64,000 nt of DNA from Limnobacter sp. SAORIC-580 (GTDB taxonomy: Bacteria; Pseudomonadota; Gammaproteobacteria; Burkholderiales; Burkholderiaceae_B): positions 62,001-126,000 of the forward strand of contig NZ_CP053084.1 of assembly GCF_013004065.1 (NCBI RefSeq), written 5' to 3'. Below the pieces are notes generated by a model. The model was not told the origin of the DNA and did not search any database. It saw only the letters and a list, made by a program, of their open reading frames with translations. Positions 25,914-34,299 of this stretch are shown here, piece by piece; within the stretch, counting starts at the first letter, position 1; every line of letters starts with the position of its first letter. The translations under genes and the position numbers were made by a program.

Positions 25914-28669
25914 ACAAGCAATTAAACGACGAAGAAAAAGACTCTCAACTGCGCGACGACATTCGCCTGCTGGGCGCGTTGTTGGGCGAAATAATTGCCG
26001 AGCAACAGGGCTTGCCCGTGTTTGCGGCCATTGAAGAAGTGCGCCAGTTGTCGGTGCAGTACCGCCGGTTTGATGACAATGCAGCGCGCGCCAAACTGGA
26101 AGCGCGACTTGAGGCCTTGACTCAAGATGAAACCATTTCGCTGATTCGCTCATTCTCGATTTTCTCGATGTTGAGCAACATTGCCGAGGACTGCCATTTG
26201 ATTCGCCGCAACCGCCAGCATGAGTTGGCCGGAATGCCCGCGCGTGAGGCCAGCCTGGATTACACGATTGCCGAGTTGAGCCGTGTCGGCGTGAATCGCG
26301 ACGCTGTGCTTGCGCGTTTGAAGAAAACCGAATCAGTGCCAGTATTGACTGCACACCCCACCGAGGTACAGCGCAAGAGTGTGCTGGATGCACAGCAAAG
26401 CATCATTGCGTTGATTCGCCACCGCGATGAAATTCAATTGACGCTTGAGGAAGCCAATGCCTGGCGTGATGAGCTGAAAGCAGCTGTGCAGCGCCTGTTT
26501 CAAACCCGCTTGCTGCGCCGAAACAAGTTGAGTGTCATAGACGAGGTGAATAACGCACTGGCCTATTTCGATTCCACTTTTTTTGCCCAGGTGCCGCAGG
26601 TGTACCGCAAGTTGCAAAGCCTGTTGAGCTTGCCCAGTACCGATAACTTTTTGCCGGTGAATGAAGACCCGCTGGGCAAGGTGCTGACCGTGGGCTCGTG
26701 GATTGGTGGCGACCGCGATGGTAACCCGTTTGTGACTGCGCAGGTGCTGGACACCACGCTGAAAATTCAAAGCCGCAAGGTGCTGGAGCATTACCTGGCC
26801 GAGGTGAATTGCCTGATACGCGAATTCAGCGTTACAGATTATTTCTTGAAGCCCAACCCGCCATTAACGGATTTGGCCAATACATCGGGCGAAGACTCAG
26901 CCCACCGCATGGACGAAACCTTGCGCCGTGCCTGCGTGGCGATCCGCAACCGGCTTCAAGCCACCTTGCAACAAGCAGTCCAAGGTGAGTGCACGGCCCA
27001 GGCCTATTCAAGCCCTGCCGGTTTGCTGTCCGATTTGAATACCCTGTTCAGCGCACTGAGCGAGAACGGCATGCAGCGGATTGCCGAAGGGCGACTGGCT
27101 CTGTTGGCCCGCAAAGTGAAGGTGTTTGGTTTCTCGCTGATGGCGCTCGATTTGCGTCAGAACAGCGATGTGTTCGAAGCGGTGGTGGCCGACCTGCTCA
27201 AGCAATCCACCTTGGGAAAAACCGATTATTTGGCCAGCAGCGAGGCTGAGCGCGTGGCTTTGTTGTGTGCCGAGTTGCGCACCCCCCGTTTGTTGTTCAG
27301 CGATTCTTTGCAGTACAGCGAACGCACGCATTCGGAAATGGCAATTTTCAGAAAAGCCAAATTGGCGCATCAGGTGCTGGGTGTGTCGGCCATTCAAAAT
27401 TGCATTATTTCCAAAACAGCGTCGGTAAGTGATTTGCTTGAGTTGGCGGTGTTGTTGAAAGAAGCCCATTTACTCAATGTGGCCACTGGTGAATTGGCGG
27501 TGAACATTGTGCCGCTGTTTGAAACCATTGAAGACTTGCAGGCCGCCCCTGTAATCATGGCAACGCTGTTTGACATTGCCGAGTACCGAGCCTTGGTGGC
27601 CTCTCGCGGGCATGTGCAGGAGGTGATGCTGGGCTACTCAGACAGCAACAAGGACGGTGGTTTTGTCACTTCCGGTTGGAGCCTGTACCAGGCCGAAATT
27701 GGTTTGGTGGATGTGTTTGCAAAACACGGTATTAAAATTCGCCTGTTTCACGGCCGGGGTGGCTCTGTGGGTCGTGGTGGCGGTTCCAGTTACCACGCCA
27801 TTTTGGGTCAGCCACCGGGTGCGGTCGACGGCCGAATTCGCCTGACCGAACAAGGCGAAGTGATCGCCGCCAAGTACGGCATTGAATCGCTGGGCAGGCG
27901 CAACCTGGAGGTGTTGGTGTCTGCAAACCTGATGGTTTCCGAACACACCGAACTGACCCGTGAAGTGCCAAGCAAGTACCTGGAACTGATGGCGAAGTTG
28001 TCGAACCATGCCTTCAATGCCTATCGGGATTTGGTGTACAACACCGATGGTTTTCTGGAGTACTTCAAACAGTCTACGGTGATATCCGAGATTGCCAGTT
28101 TGAACATTGGCAGCCGCCCTGCTTCACGCAAAGCCAATTGGACCATTGAAGATTTACGTGCCATTCCATGGGTGTTCAGTTGGGCGCAAAGCCGTGTCAT
28201 GCTGCCAGGCTGGTATGGTTTTGGCACAGCGGTGGCTACGTTGCGCAGCAGTTTGACTGAAGCGGAATTGCTTGACCTGCAAGCCATGGCCAAACAATGG
28301 CCATTCTTCAACACCATGCTGTCCACACTGAACATGGTGCTGGCCAAAGCGGACATGGCGATTGCATCGCGTTATGCCGCCATGGTGGAAGACGCTGCAC
28401 TGCGTGACAAAGTGTTTGGCCGCATTGCCGCCGAGCATGCACGTGCCGTGGAAGGGCTGTTGTGGCTGACTGGGCAACAAGAATTGCTGGCGGACAACCC
28501 ATTGCTGAAACGTTCCATTGAAGCGCGTTTTCCGTATGTCGACCCGCTGAACCATGTGCAGGTTGAACTGTTGCGCAGGCACCGCCAGGGCGAACTGGAT
28601 GAGCGCGTGGCGCGCGGCGTTCACCTGTCGATCAACGGCATTGCCACTGGCTTAAGGAACAGTGGCTAG
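25910..28669 (+). CDS. ppc: Phosphoenolpyruvate carboxylase
   Basis: A 919-residue anaplerotic enzyme forming oxaloacetate from PEP and bicarbonate. Catalytic motifs are VLTAHPTEVQRKS (catalytic His), GGDRDGNPFVT, GYSDSNKDGG and LFHGRGGSVGRGGG. The C-terminus ends in SINGIATGLRNSG, as in other bacterial PEPC. The start is GTG 25910, with AGAGGA just upstream and overlapping the zwf stop. An upstream TTG at 25892 is less likely. Length and motifs suggest a fully active enzyme. Confidence 0.97.
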   Translation: MNKQLNDEEKDSQLRDDIRLLGALLGEIIAEQQGLPVFAAIEEVRQLSVQYRRFDDNAARAKLEARLEALTQDETISLIRSFSIFSMLSNIAEDCHLIRRNRQHELAGMPAREASLDYTIAELSRVGVNRDAVLARLKKTESVPVLTAHPTEVQRKSVLDAQQSIIALIRHRDEIQLTLEEANAWRDELKAAVQRLFQTRLLRRNKLSVIDEVNNALAYFDSTFFAQVPQVYRKLQSLLSLPSTDNFLPVNEDPLGKVLTVGSWIGGDRDGNPFVTAQVLDTTLKIQSRKVLEHYLAEVNCLIREFSVTDYFLKPNPPLTDLANTSGEDSAHRMDETLRRACVAIRNRLQATLQQAVQGECTAQAYSSPAGLLSDLNTLFSALSENGMQRIAEGRLALLARKVKVFGFSLMALDLRQNSDVFEAVVADLLKQSTLGKTDYLASSEAERVALLCAELRTPRLLFSDSLQYSERTHSEMAIFRKAKLAHQVLGVSAIQNCIISKTASVSDLLELAVLLKEAHLLNVATGELAVNIVPLFETIEDLQAAPVIMATLFDIAEYRALVASRGHVQEVMLGYSDSNKDGGFVTSGWSLYQAEIGLVDVFAKHGIKIRLFHGRGGSVGRGGGSSYHAILGQPPGAVDGRIRLTEQGEVIAAKYGIESLGRRNLEVLVSANLMVSEHTELTREVPSKYLELMAKLSNHAFNAYRDLVYNTDGFLEYFKQSTVISEIASLNIGSRPASRKANWTIEDLRAIPWVFSWAQSRVMLPGWYGFGTAVATLRSSLTEAELLDLQAMAKQWPFFNTMLSTLNMVLAKADMAIASRYAAMVEDAALRDKVFGRIAAEHARAVEGLLWLTGQQELLADNPLLKRSIEARFPYVDPLNHVQVELLRRHRQGELDERVARGVHLSINGIATGLRNSG

Positions 28670-28682
28670 CAGGGAGTGAATT

Positions 28683-29477
28683 GTGGAAACGGTACAAATT
28701 GCCAGCTGGAATGAGTTTGTGGCCTTGACCTCAGAATGCGACGGTTGGGCGTTTCGGGGTTTGCAGGATGCGGACTGGTCTTTGCTAAGTTCTTTGTCCC
28801 GCTACTTGCACAACTATGTGCCCGACAAAGCCACCTGGCGTTCACGGGAAGAGCGCGCCTTCCGGATTTTCCGTCGCAAAGCGCACAATTATTTGCCCGA
28901 TGCCAGCGTGCTGGATGACGATGTTCGATGCCTTGCACTGATGCAGCATCACGGTGCGCCTACGCGCATGCTCGATTTCACCAAATCGCCTTTCGTCGCT
29001 GCATTTTTTGCGCTGGAAAGGGCGGTTAAAAATTCGGCGGTATTTGCGCTGGACACGCCCCGTTTGTGGATGGCCACACCCAGCAACAATGCCACCCTGC
29101 ACCGTGACATGATTGATCCAAGAATTCAGGGTAATTTTGAGCGTTATTTTGCATCGAACACCAACGACATCATGTGGGTGGGTGAGCCCGATCGAATGGA
29201 CGGGCGATTGGTGGCGCAGTCGGGTACTTTCGTGGTGCCCGGTGTGCTGGACAAGCCGATCGACGAAATCATTCAGCACTATGAGACGGGCCCTGCGATG
29301 ATTCGCAAATTTGTTCTGCCCGCCAGCCTTCGCAAGGAAGCCATGTTGGCGCTTTACCGAATGAACATCACCCACGCCACGCTGTTCCCAGACCTGGACG
29401 GACTGTCGCGGTCAATTGCCTATGAACTTGAAATAACCTGGCCTGGGCATGCCATGGCGGTAAAAAAAGCGGAGTGA
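28683..29477 (+). CDS. FRG-domain protein
   Basis: A 264-residue protein. Near the N-terminus WAFRGLQDADWSLLSSLSR contains the FRG signature, and MQHHGAPTRMLDFTKSPFVAAFFAL is the second conserved block of the family. FRG proteins are of unknown biochemical function and occur in prophages, toxin-like loci and genomic islands. The start is GTG 28683 with AGGGAG upstream. It sits 13 bases after ppc and may be co-transcribed, although its role there is unclear. It converges on the antiporter gene with only two bases between. Confidence 0.85.
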   Translation: METVQIASWNEFVALTSECDGWAFRGLQDADWSLLSSLSRYLHNYVPDKATWRSREERAFRIFRRKAHNYLPDASVLDDDVRCLALMQHHGAPTRMLDFTKSPFVAAFFALERAVKNSAVFALDTPRLWMATPSNNATLHRDMIDPRIQGNFERYFASNTNDIMWVGEPDRMDGRLVAQSGTFVVPGVLDKPIDEIIQHYETGPAMIRKFVLPASLRKEAMLALYRMNITHATLFPDLDGLSRSIAYELEITWPGHAMAVKKAE

Positions 29478-29479
29478 AA

Positions 29480-30700
29480 TCAGCTTCGGCTTTCCTGGCG
29501 GTACTCTTCAAGCTTGTTGCCCCGGTAAACCTGTTTAAAGAAAATGGGTGTCAGGAAGGTGGTGACAATGCCCATTAACACCAAGGTTGAGAACATGGTA
29601 GGGCCAATAAAGCCGTTCTGGTAGGCAATGCCGGCCACCACCAGTTCCATCACGCCACGGCCGTTGAGCACCGCACCCAAGCCCATGGACTCACGGTGGC
29701 CCATGCCCACCATCAAACCGCCCAGCCAGCCCGCGAACAGTTTGGTGACAATCGACACCACGATGACGATGAATGGGAATTCCCATTCGCTGAGGCTGAC
29801 CAGTTGAAGTTCAAGGCCCAGATATGCAAAGAAAATAGGGCCCAGAAAACCGTTGGTAATTGACCCGAGGGTGCCTTGCAGGTCTTTGTAGCGCGAGGCG
29901 ATGAAGTGTTTTTTGTCCAGAAACAGCGCACCAAAAAATGCACCAATCACAAAGTGAAAACCCAAAGCCTCACTGATGGTGCCAAACACCAACACAAACA
30001 CAATCACGATGCCGAACAAAGCCTCAGGACCAAATACCTTGATCATGGATTCTGGCAAGGCCTGCACATTCACATTGCGTTTTTCGAGCCAGTTCAGCAA
30101 TTGGTTCAGCCCCACCACCACCAGGCCCATGGCCATCAGTTTCAGGGTGGCTATGCCCACGGCCACGCTGGCGTCGCCCAGTGTGAGTGTTTCAGGCAGG
30201 TTCAGCACAATGCCCAGAATAAAAAGCGCAGCCACGTCGTTGACCACTGCGGTGGCCAGTGAAAATTTGGCAATCGGGGTGTGCAAAATTCCGAGGCTGT
30301 CCATCAGCTTTACGGCCACAGGCAATGCGGTGATTGAAATGCACAGGCCCAGAAAAATCATGCGCATGATGTCCTGACCAAATGCTGCCGCAACCAACAC
30401 ACCACCACCGAAGGGAATGAAAAAGCTGATGGCTGCCAACATAAGCCCGCGCCCTTTCATGGCGCCCACAATGTCGGAAAAGCGCATTTCAAGGCCGGCA
30501 TTCAAAATGATCAGAAACACAGCCAATTCAGTCACACCGGCAAGGGCTTTGTTGGGTTCAATCAAACCCAGAATGGCCGGGCCCAGCAATACCCCGGCCA
30601 GAATTTCACCGATCAGCTCGGGCTGGTTGTAGCGCGCAAACAGGCGGCCGAACAAGCGGGCGACCACAATAAGCAATAGCAAGCTGGACAGCAGTGACAT
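29480..30700 (-). CDS. CPA2-type cation/proton antiporter
   Basis: A 406-residue membrane protein with about twelve transmembrane segments, related to the KefB/KefC and NapA membrane domain. Seen features include LIGEILAGVLLGPAILG, LAVFLIILNAGLEM, SLATAVVNDVAALFIL (the double ND/DD-type transport site in family context) and GLGAVLNGRGVMELVVAG. There is no C-terminal RCK domain, unlike KefC. It probably exchanges Na+ or K+ for H+. The gene is single and divergent from the NUDIX gene. Confidence 0.88.
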   Translation of the reverse strand: MSLLSSLLLLIVVARLFGRLFARYNQPELIGEILAGVLLGPAILGLIEPNKALAGVTELAVFLIILNAGLEMRFSDIVGAMKGRGLMLAAISFFIPFGGGVLVAAAFGQDIMRMIFLGLCISITALPVAVKLMDSLGILHTPIAKFSLATAVVNDVAALFILGIVLNLPETLTLGDASVAVGIATLKLMAMGLVVVGLNQLLNWLEKRNVNVQALPESMIKVFGPEALFGIVIVFVLVFGTISEALGFHFVIGAFFGALFLDKKHFIASRYKDLQGTLGSITNGFLGPIFFAYLGLELQLVSLSEWEFPFIVIVVSIVTKLFAGWLGGLMVGMGHRESMGLGAVLNGRGVMELVVAGIAYQNGFIGPTMFSTLVLMGIVTTFLTPIFFKQVYRGNKLEEYRQESRS

Positions 30701-30812
30701 AGGGAAATTTACAGAAAGATCGCGATTGAGTTTACCACTGGCAAGCCTAGGGTTAACTCGGAGAACTCAATGTGGTCAAATGTGCTGTTTCAATCTTTTG
30801 ACGTGGCGTTGT

Positions 30813-31355
30813 ATGTCCGATTCTGAAAAGCACCTGGAAGAAACCTGCATCACCAGCACACGCGTGTTTGACGGGCATTTGATGAAAGTGAACCAAGACA
30901 CGGTGCGCCTGCCCAATGGCGAACAATCGGTGCGCGAATACACGGTGCACCCGGGTGCAGTGGCCATTATTCCCATTCTCGATGATGGTCGCTTTGTGAT
31001 GGAGCGGCAATTTCGCTACCCTTTGCACCGCGTGTTTCTGGAATTCCCGGCCGGCAAAATTGATCCCGGTGAAGACCCTGCTGCCACCGCGCATAGAGAA
31101 TTGTTGGAAGAAACCGGTTATGTGGCACAAACGCTTGAATACATCACCACCATTCACCCGGTCATTTCTTATTCCACCGAGAAAATTGAACTGTATGTGG
31201 CGCGTGGCTTGACCCTGCAAGAAAGACAGCTGGACCACAATGAATTTCTGGACGTGGTGCTGGTTGAACCTGCCGAGTTGATGCGGCAAATCAAGGCCGG
31301 TGACGTGAGTGATGTGAAAACGATTATTGGGGCGTTTTGGGTGGCACAAACCTGA
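30813..31355 (+). CDS. NUDIX hydrolase, ADP-ribose pyrophosphatase type
   Basis: A 180-residue cytosolic hydrolase. The Nudix box is complete: G-x5-E-x7-RELLEETGY, starting at the Gly of AGKIDPGEDPAA. Flanking residues (RQFRYPLHRVFLEFPAGKI) resemble NudF-type ADP-ribose diphosphatases that yield AMP and ribose-5-phosphate. ATG 30813 is chosen because the core begins soon after. A longer frame from 30726 would add 29 unconvincing residues. Its 3' end overlaps the convergent ATC-hydrolase-like gene by 32 bases. Confidence 0.9.
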   Translation: MSDSEKHLEETCITSTRVFDGHLMKVNQDTVRLPNGEQSVREYTVHPGAVAIIPILDDGRFVMERQFRYPLHRVFLEFPAGKIDPGEDPAATAHRELLEETGYVAQTLEYITTIHPVISYSTEKIELYVARGLTLQERQLDHNEFLDVVLVEPAELMRQIKAGDVSDVKTIIGAFWVAQT

Positions 31356-31935
31356 AGTCGCACAGCGGGTGTTCTTGCGCAATGGTTTGCGTGCGCTGCA
31401 GCTGCAAGCCCCATTGGGCAGCCATTTGGTGGTCCAGGCTGCATGCTGCATGGCGGGTTAGTTCAGGTACACCCTGGCTTTTGAAGTAGTTGGCCAGCGG
31501 GCAAAGGGTGACATCGAAGACCACTGCATTACTGTCGCGTCGCACAGTTCTTGCAAACGGTTTGGTGAACATCACTGCGAACATCAGGTCGGTGAGCCAG
31601 CGTGCGCGAGCCAGTGCCTTTGCACTGCGCAAGCGTGACAATTTGAACCCCAATTCAATGGGTGGACCGAACACTTGCCAGTTGATGGTTTCAATCAGCT
31701 GGCCTGCTTTGGCGGGGGGCATGCCTTGTTCAAGCGCTGCGCGGTACAAGGCCACATCCCATTCCATGTAGCGAATGATCAGGCCCAAGCCCAGCGTGTG
31801 TGGTGGGCGTGTGTGTTGAATGCTTTGTTGAATGCATTGCGCAGTTTGCCAAAGTTCGGCAGACACTGCAGGTTTGGCTTGCCTGGCAAAGGCATGGTTT
31901 GGAAGGTAAAACAGGAGCGCATTGAACGGGCTCAT
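31324..31935 (-). CDS. L-2-amino-thiazoline-4-carboxylate hydrolase-like protein
   Basis: A 203-residue protein with internal features EWDVALYRAALEQGMPP, FDVTLCPLANYFKSQG, LTRHAACSLD and the C-terminal CDFRF. The Cys/Asp pattern and the terminal CDFRF resemble the ATC-hydrolase fold family, in which a cysteine and Asp-rich core are conserved. True ATC hydrolases open the thiazoline ring in cysteine biosynthesis from ATC, but most family members have no known substrate. The gene precedes no obvious partner, and its 3' end overlaps the NUDIX gene on the other strand. Confidence 0.5.
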   Translation of the reverse strand: MSPFNALLFYLPNHAFARQAKPAVSAELWQTAQCIQQSIQHTRPPHTLGLGLIIRYMEWDVALYRAALEQGMPPAKAGQLIETINWQVFGPPIELGFKLSRLRSAKALARARWLTDLMFAVMFTKPFARTVRRDSNAVVFDVTLCPLANYFKSQGVPELTRHAACSLDHQMAAQWGLQLQRTQTIAQEHPLCDFRFVPPKTPQ

Positions 31936-31944
31936 GGCGATGCT

Positions 31945-32589
31945 TTAAAACTGAAGGTCGCGCACATACGGGTTGCTTCGACGTTCCTGGCCAAAGCTTC
32001 CCTCTGGTCCGTGGCCAGGAATAAACACGGTGTCGTTGCCCATGGGCCACAAGCGGTTGCGAATGCTGTCGATCAGGGTTTCATGGTCGCCACCGGGGAA
32101 ATCGGTGCGGCCCATGCTGCCCACGAATAAAACATCGCCCACAAATGCACGCTTTGCTTCTTCGGAGTAAAACACCACATGGCCCGGCGTGTGGCCAGGG
32201 CAGTGGCGCACATTCAGGGTGCAATTGCCAATTTGTACTGTGTCGCCATCGGCCAGCCAGCGGTTGGGTGTGAACGGTTTACTCAATGGAAAGTTGAACA
32301 TGCGACTTTGGTCGGCCAGGCGATCAATCCAGAACTGGTCGCCCTCGTGCGGCCCGATGATGGGCAAGTTTAATTTTGCCGCCAGCTCGGCCACGCCACC
32401 GGCATGGTCGATGTGCGCGTGGGTCAGCCAAATGGCCTGCAGTTCAAGATTGCGGTCTGCGATTGCTTGGGTGAGTTTGTGCAGGTCACCACCTGGGTCG
32501 ATGATTGCGGCCTTGTTGGTTTCACTGCACCACACGATTGAACAATTTTGTGCAAAGGGTGTAACAGGAATGGTGTGGTAGCGAAGCAT
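31945..32589 (-). CDS. GloB-like MBL-fold hydrolase (YcbL type)
   Basis: A 214-residue metallo-beta-lactamase-fold protein. The dinuclear metal motif THAHIDHAGG is complete, with later ligands in HCPGHTPGHVVF, DVLFVGSMGRTDFPGG and IPGHG. This architecture is the short GloB/YcbL type that hydrolyses S-lactoylglutathione or a similar thioester and lacks the full glyoxalase II C-terminal domain. ATG 32589 is chosen because MLRYHTIPVTPFAQN is the usual family start. A frame from 32661 would add 24 residues. It lies 9 bases upstream of the ATC-hydrolase-like gene. Confidence 0.88.
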   Translation of the reverse strand: MLRYHTIPVTPFAQNCSIVWCSETNKAAIIDPGGDLHKLTQAIADRNLELQAIWLTHAHIDHAGGVAELAAKLNLPIIGPHEGDQFWIDRLADQSRMFNFPLSKPFTPNRWLADGDTVQIGNCTLNVRHCPGHTPGHVVFYSEEAKRAFVGDVLFVGSMGRTDFPGGDHETLIDSIRNRLWPMGNDTVFIPGHGPEGSFGQERRSNPYVRDLQF

Positions 32590-32690
32590 GTGGCGTGTGG
32601 GTGAATACAGTGGAGATATAGTAGTGAAATTGTGGTGTTGATTCAAATTAACCCGGTTCAATTGATCAAGAAGAAAGGGGGTTCGAGTTT

Positions 32691-33020
32691 ATGGGAACAG
32701 CGGCATATCGCAGATTTCTGGTGGTATTGGCTGTGGCATTCGCCGTGGCGTTTGCCTTGGTGTGCATTCCGCCGTTTATCCAGAACCCAGACATTGTGGG
32801 TGCGTTTGCGGGTGGTTTTGTGAACCCCTATGCTTCGGGTTATGCCATGGACATTTTCTTCACCTGGGCCGTGTTGGCCGTGTGGGTAATGTACGAGGCC
32901 AAAGTGAAGGGCATTCGCTACGGTTGGGTGGCGTTGCTGCTGGGCGTAGTACCCGGTGTTGCCACCGGGTTTGCAGTGTACCTGTTGATTCGTTTGAATC
33001 AGGAACAGGCAGCCGCTTGA
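32691..33020 (+). CDS. DUF2834 small membrane protein
   Basis: A 109-residue membrane protein with three hydrophobic segments (about 8-28, 49-67 and 77-100). The central NPYASGYAMDIFFTWAVLAV and VMYEAKVKGIRYGWVALLLG match the DUF2834 family. No function is known. It is divergent from the GloB-like gene and convergent with the alternative oxidase, with two bases between the stops. A GAAAGGGGG sequence about 20 bases upstream may help translation. Confidence 0.8.
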   Translation: MGTAAYRRFLVVLAVAFAVAFALVCIPPFIQNPDIVGAFAGGFVNPYASGYAMDIFFTWAVLAVWVMYEAKVKGIRYGWVALLLGVVPGVATGFAVYLLIRLNQEQAAA

Positions 33021-33022
33021 AA

Positions 33023-33637
33023 TTACACCGCCAGCGGATGATCGGCCATGTCGTGATTCACATCAGCGTGGCCTTGTTCATCTTTGCGCACGGCAATGAC
33101 CACATCGCGCAACTTCGCATCGGCGGGTAGTTTGTAATAGTCGATTGCAATTTTTGGTGCGGCGATGTTTTCAATTCGCCCTGCATCAATTTCCGCAAGG
33201 TAGTCGGTGTAGCTAACCACCGCCTGGTTTTCGAAGTAGCCCACCATGCGGTGAGCGGTTTTCGGGAAGAACACATACAGCACGAAATAGAAGTGCCAAA
33301 ACACCAGTTGGGCAAACAACACCAACATGCGCTCGCCCACACTGGGTTTTGCAATTTCAATAAAAATCATCAAATGCATGCGTTCGTTTTCCGCTTCTTC
33401 AAGCAGGGTTCGAATAGTGGGGCCATAGCCGGTTTTCATTTTCCGCAAGCTTTTCAGGTGGATCCACATGCCAGCCACCATGCCGGGTACACCTGCCACG
33501 GTTTCCAGAATGACCGCCCGATGACCGTAGCGTTTGGCAAAGAAAGTGTCGGCAAACCAGCGAAAAAACATGGTCAGCGATTTTGCGAAACGGTCTGAAA
33601 AATCTTTGGGGGTGGGTTCTTGAGGCAATGCTTCCAT
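33023..33637 (-). CDS. Alternative oxidase (cyanide-insensitive ubiquinol oxidase)
   Basis: A 204-residue di-iron quinol oxidase of the mitochondrial AOX family. All six expected iron ligands are visible: Glu45 in LETVAGVPGMV, Glu85 and His88 in NERMHL, Glu136 in YFENQAV, and Glu187 and His190 in RKDEQGHADVNH. Two hydrophobic helices lie near residues 45-60 and 104-124 for interfacial membrane binding. It would reduce oxygen to water with ubiquinol without proton pumping, giving a respiratory overflow. It appears to be a single-gene unit with a 133-base upstream gap. AOX occurs only sporadically in bacteria. Confidence 0.92.
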   Translation of the reverse strand: MEALPQEPTPKDFSDRFAKSLTMFFRWFADTFFAKRYGHRAVILETVAGVPGMVAGMWIHLKSLRKMKTGYGPTIRTLLEEAENERMHLMIFIEIAKPSVGERMLVLFAQLVFWHFYFVLYVFFPKTAHRMVGYFENQAVVSYTDYLAEIDAGRIENIAAPKIAIDYYKLPADAKLRDVVIAVRKDEQGHADVNHDMADHPLAV

Positions 33638-33770
33638 GGGCGCTACTTCCTGAGGTGAGGTGACAACTTGTTTATTTTTTTAATGAGTCTACGCTGATTG
33701 GAATGTGGGGGCTAGCCCTTAAAATCACTGCCAAAACACAGAGAGGCTGACTTGTTTGAAGGAAAGGTAA

Positions 33771-34163
33771 ATGAATAAGTTAATGTTCAAGCTAGTTTTT
33801 CTCGGATTTTTCTCGGTGCCATCTTGGGCCTTCGCAGACAGCGCCAATGATGAAGAACTTTGTGCGCAGCTGAAAGATGCAAAAACAGAGATGGAAGATA
33901 CGCTTCTACAGATCAAGCAGAGAAAACAAAATGACTCGGCATTTCTTAAGGCGTTGAACAATAGCCAGAAGCAATGGATGCAATATGTGGATGCGGAATT
34001 ACTCATGCAGTTTCCCTCGAAGCAGTTCATCGACTATGGTTCTGTTTTGCCGATGTGCCAATGCGTAACCCGACTGGGTTTAGTTCAGGAACGAATTGTT
34101 ACTTTAAAGCAATGGCTTGAGCCAGTTGTGGAGGGGGATGTGTGTACGGGAAGCAAACGGTGA
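33771..34163 (+). CDS. LprI/DUF1311-like exported protein
   Basis: A 130-residue protein with a signal peptide (residues 1-22, ending SWAFAD) and a mature domain with ELCAQLKDAKTEMEDTLLQIKQR, LKALNNSQKQWMQYVDAEL and a CQC pair near residue 104. This pattern resembles the LprI/DUF1311 family, some of whose members inhibit lysozyme. It would act in the periplasm. It marks the left edge of a stretch where the DNA becomes AT-richer. A GC-rich dyad (AGCCCC/GGGGCT, about 34170-34206) follows and may terminate transcription. Confidence 0.6.
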   Translation: MNKLMFKLVFLGFFSVPSWAFADSANDEELCAQLKDAKTEMEDTLLQIKQRKQNDSAFLKALNNSQKQWMQYVDAELLMQFPSKQFIDYGSVLPMCQCVTRLGLVQERIVTLKQWLEPVVEGDVCTGSKR

Positions 34164-34299
34164 ATCGAAGTTAGCGTAAGCCCCACCAGGCGCCGTGGAG
34201 AGGGGCTGCGGTTGGACTACAAACACAATTTGTATTGAGACAGAAAGCCTTGTTCCGTGCAGAATACGGTTGAAGCAACAACTTTATTCAGCCAAATCC

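Noticed and set aside
30726..30812. N-terminal extension of the NUDIX protein
   Set aside because: The extra residues are Cys/Arg-rich and unlike the family, and ATG 30813 is suitable.
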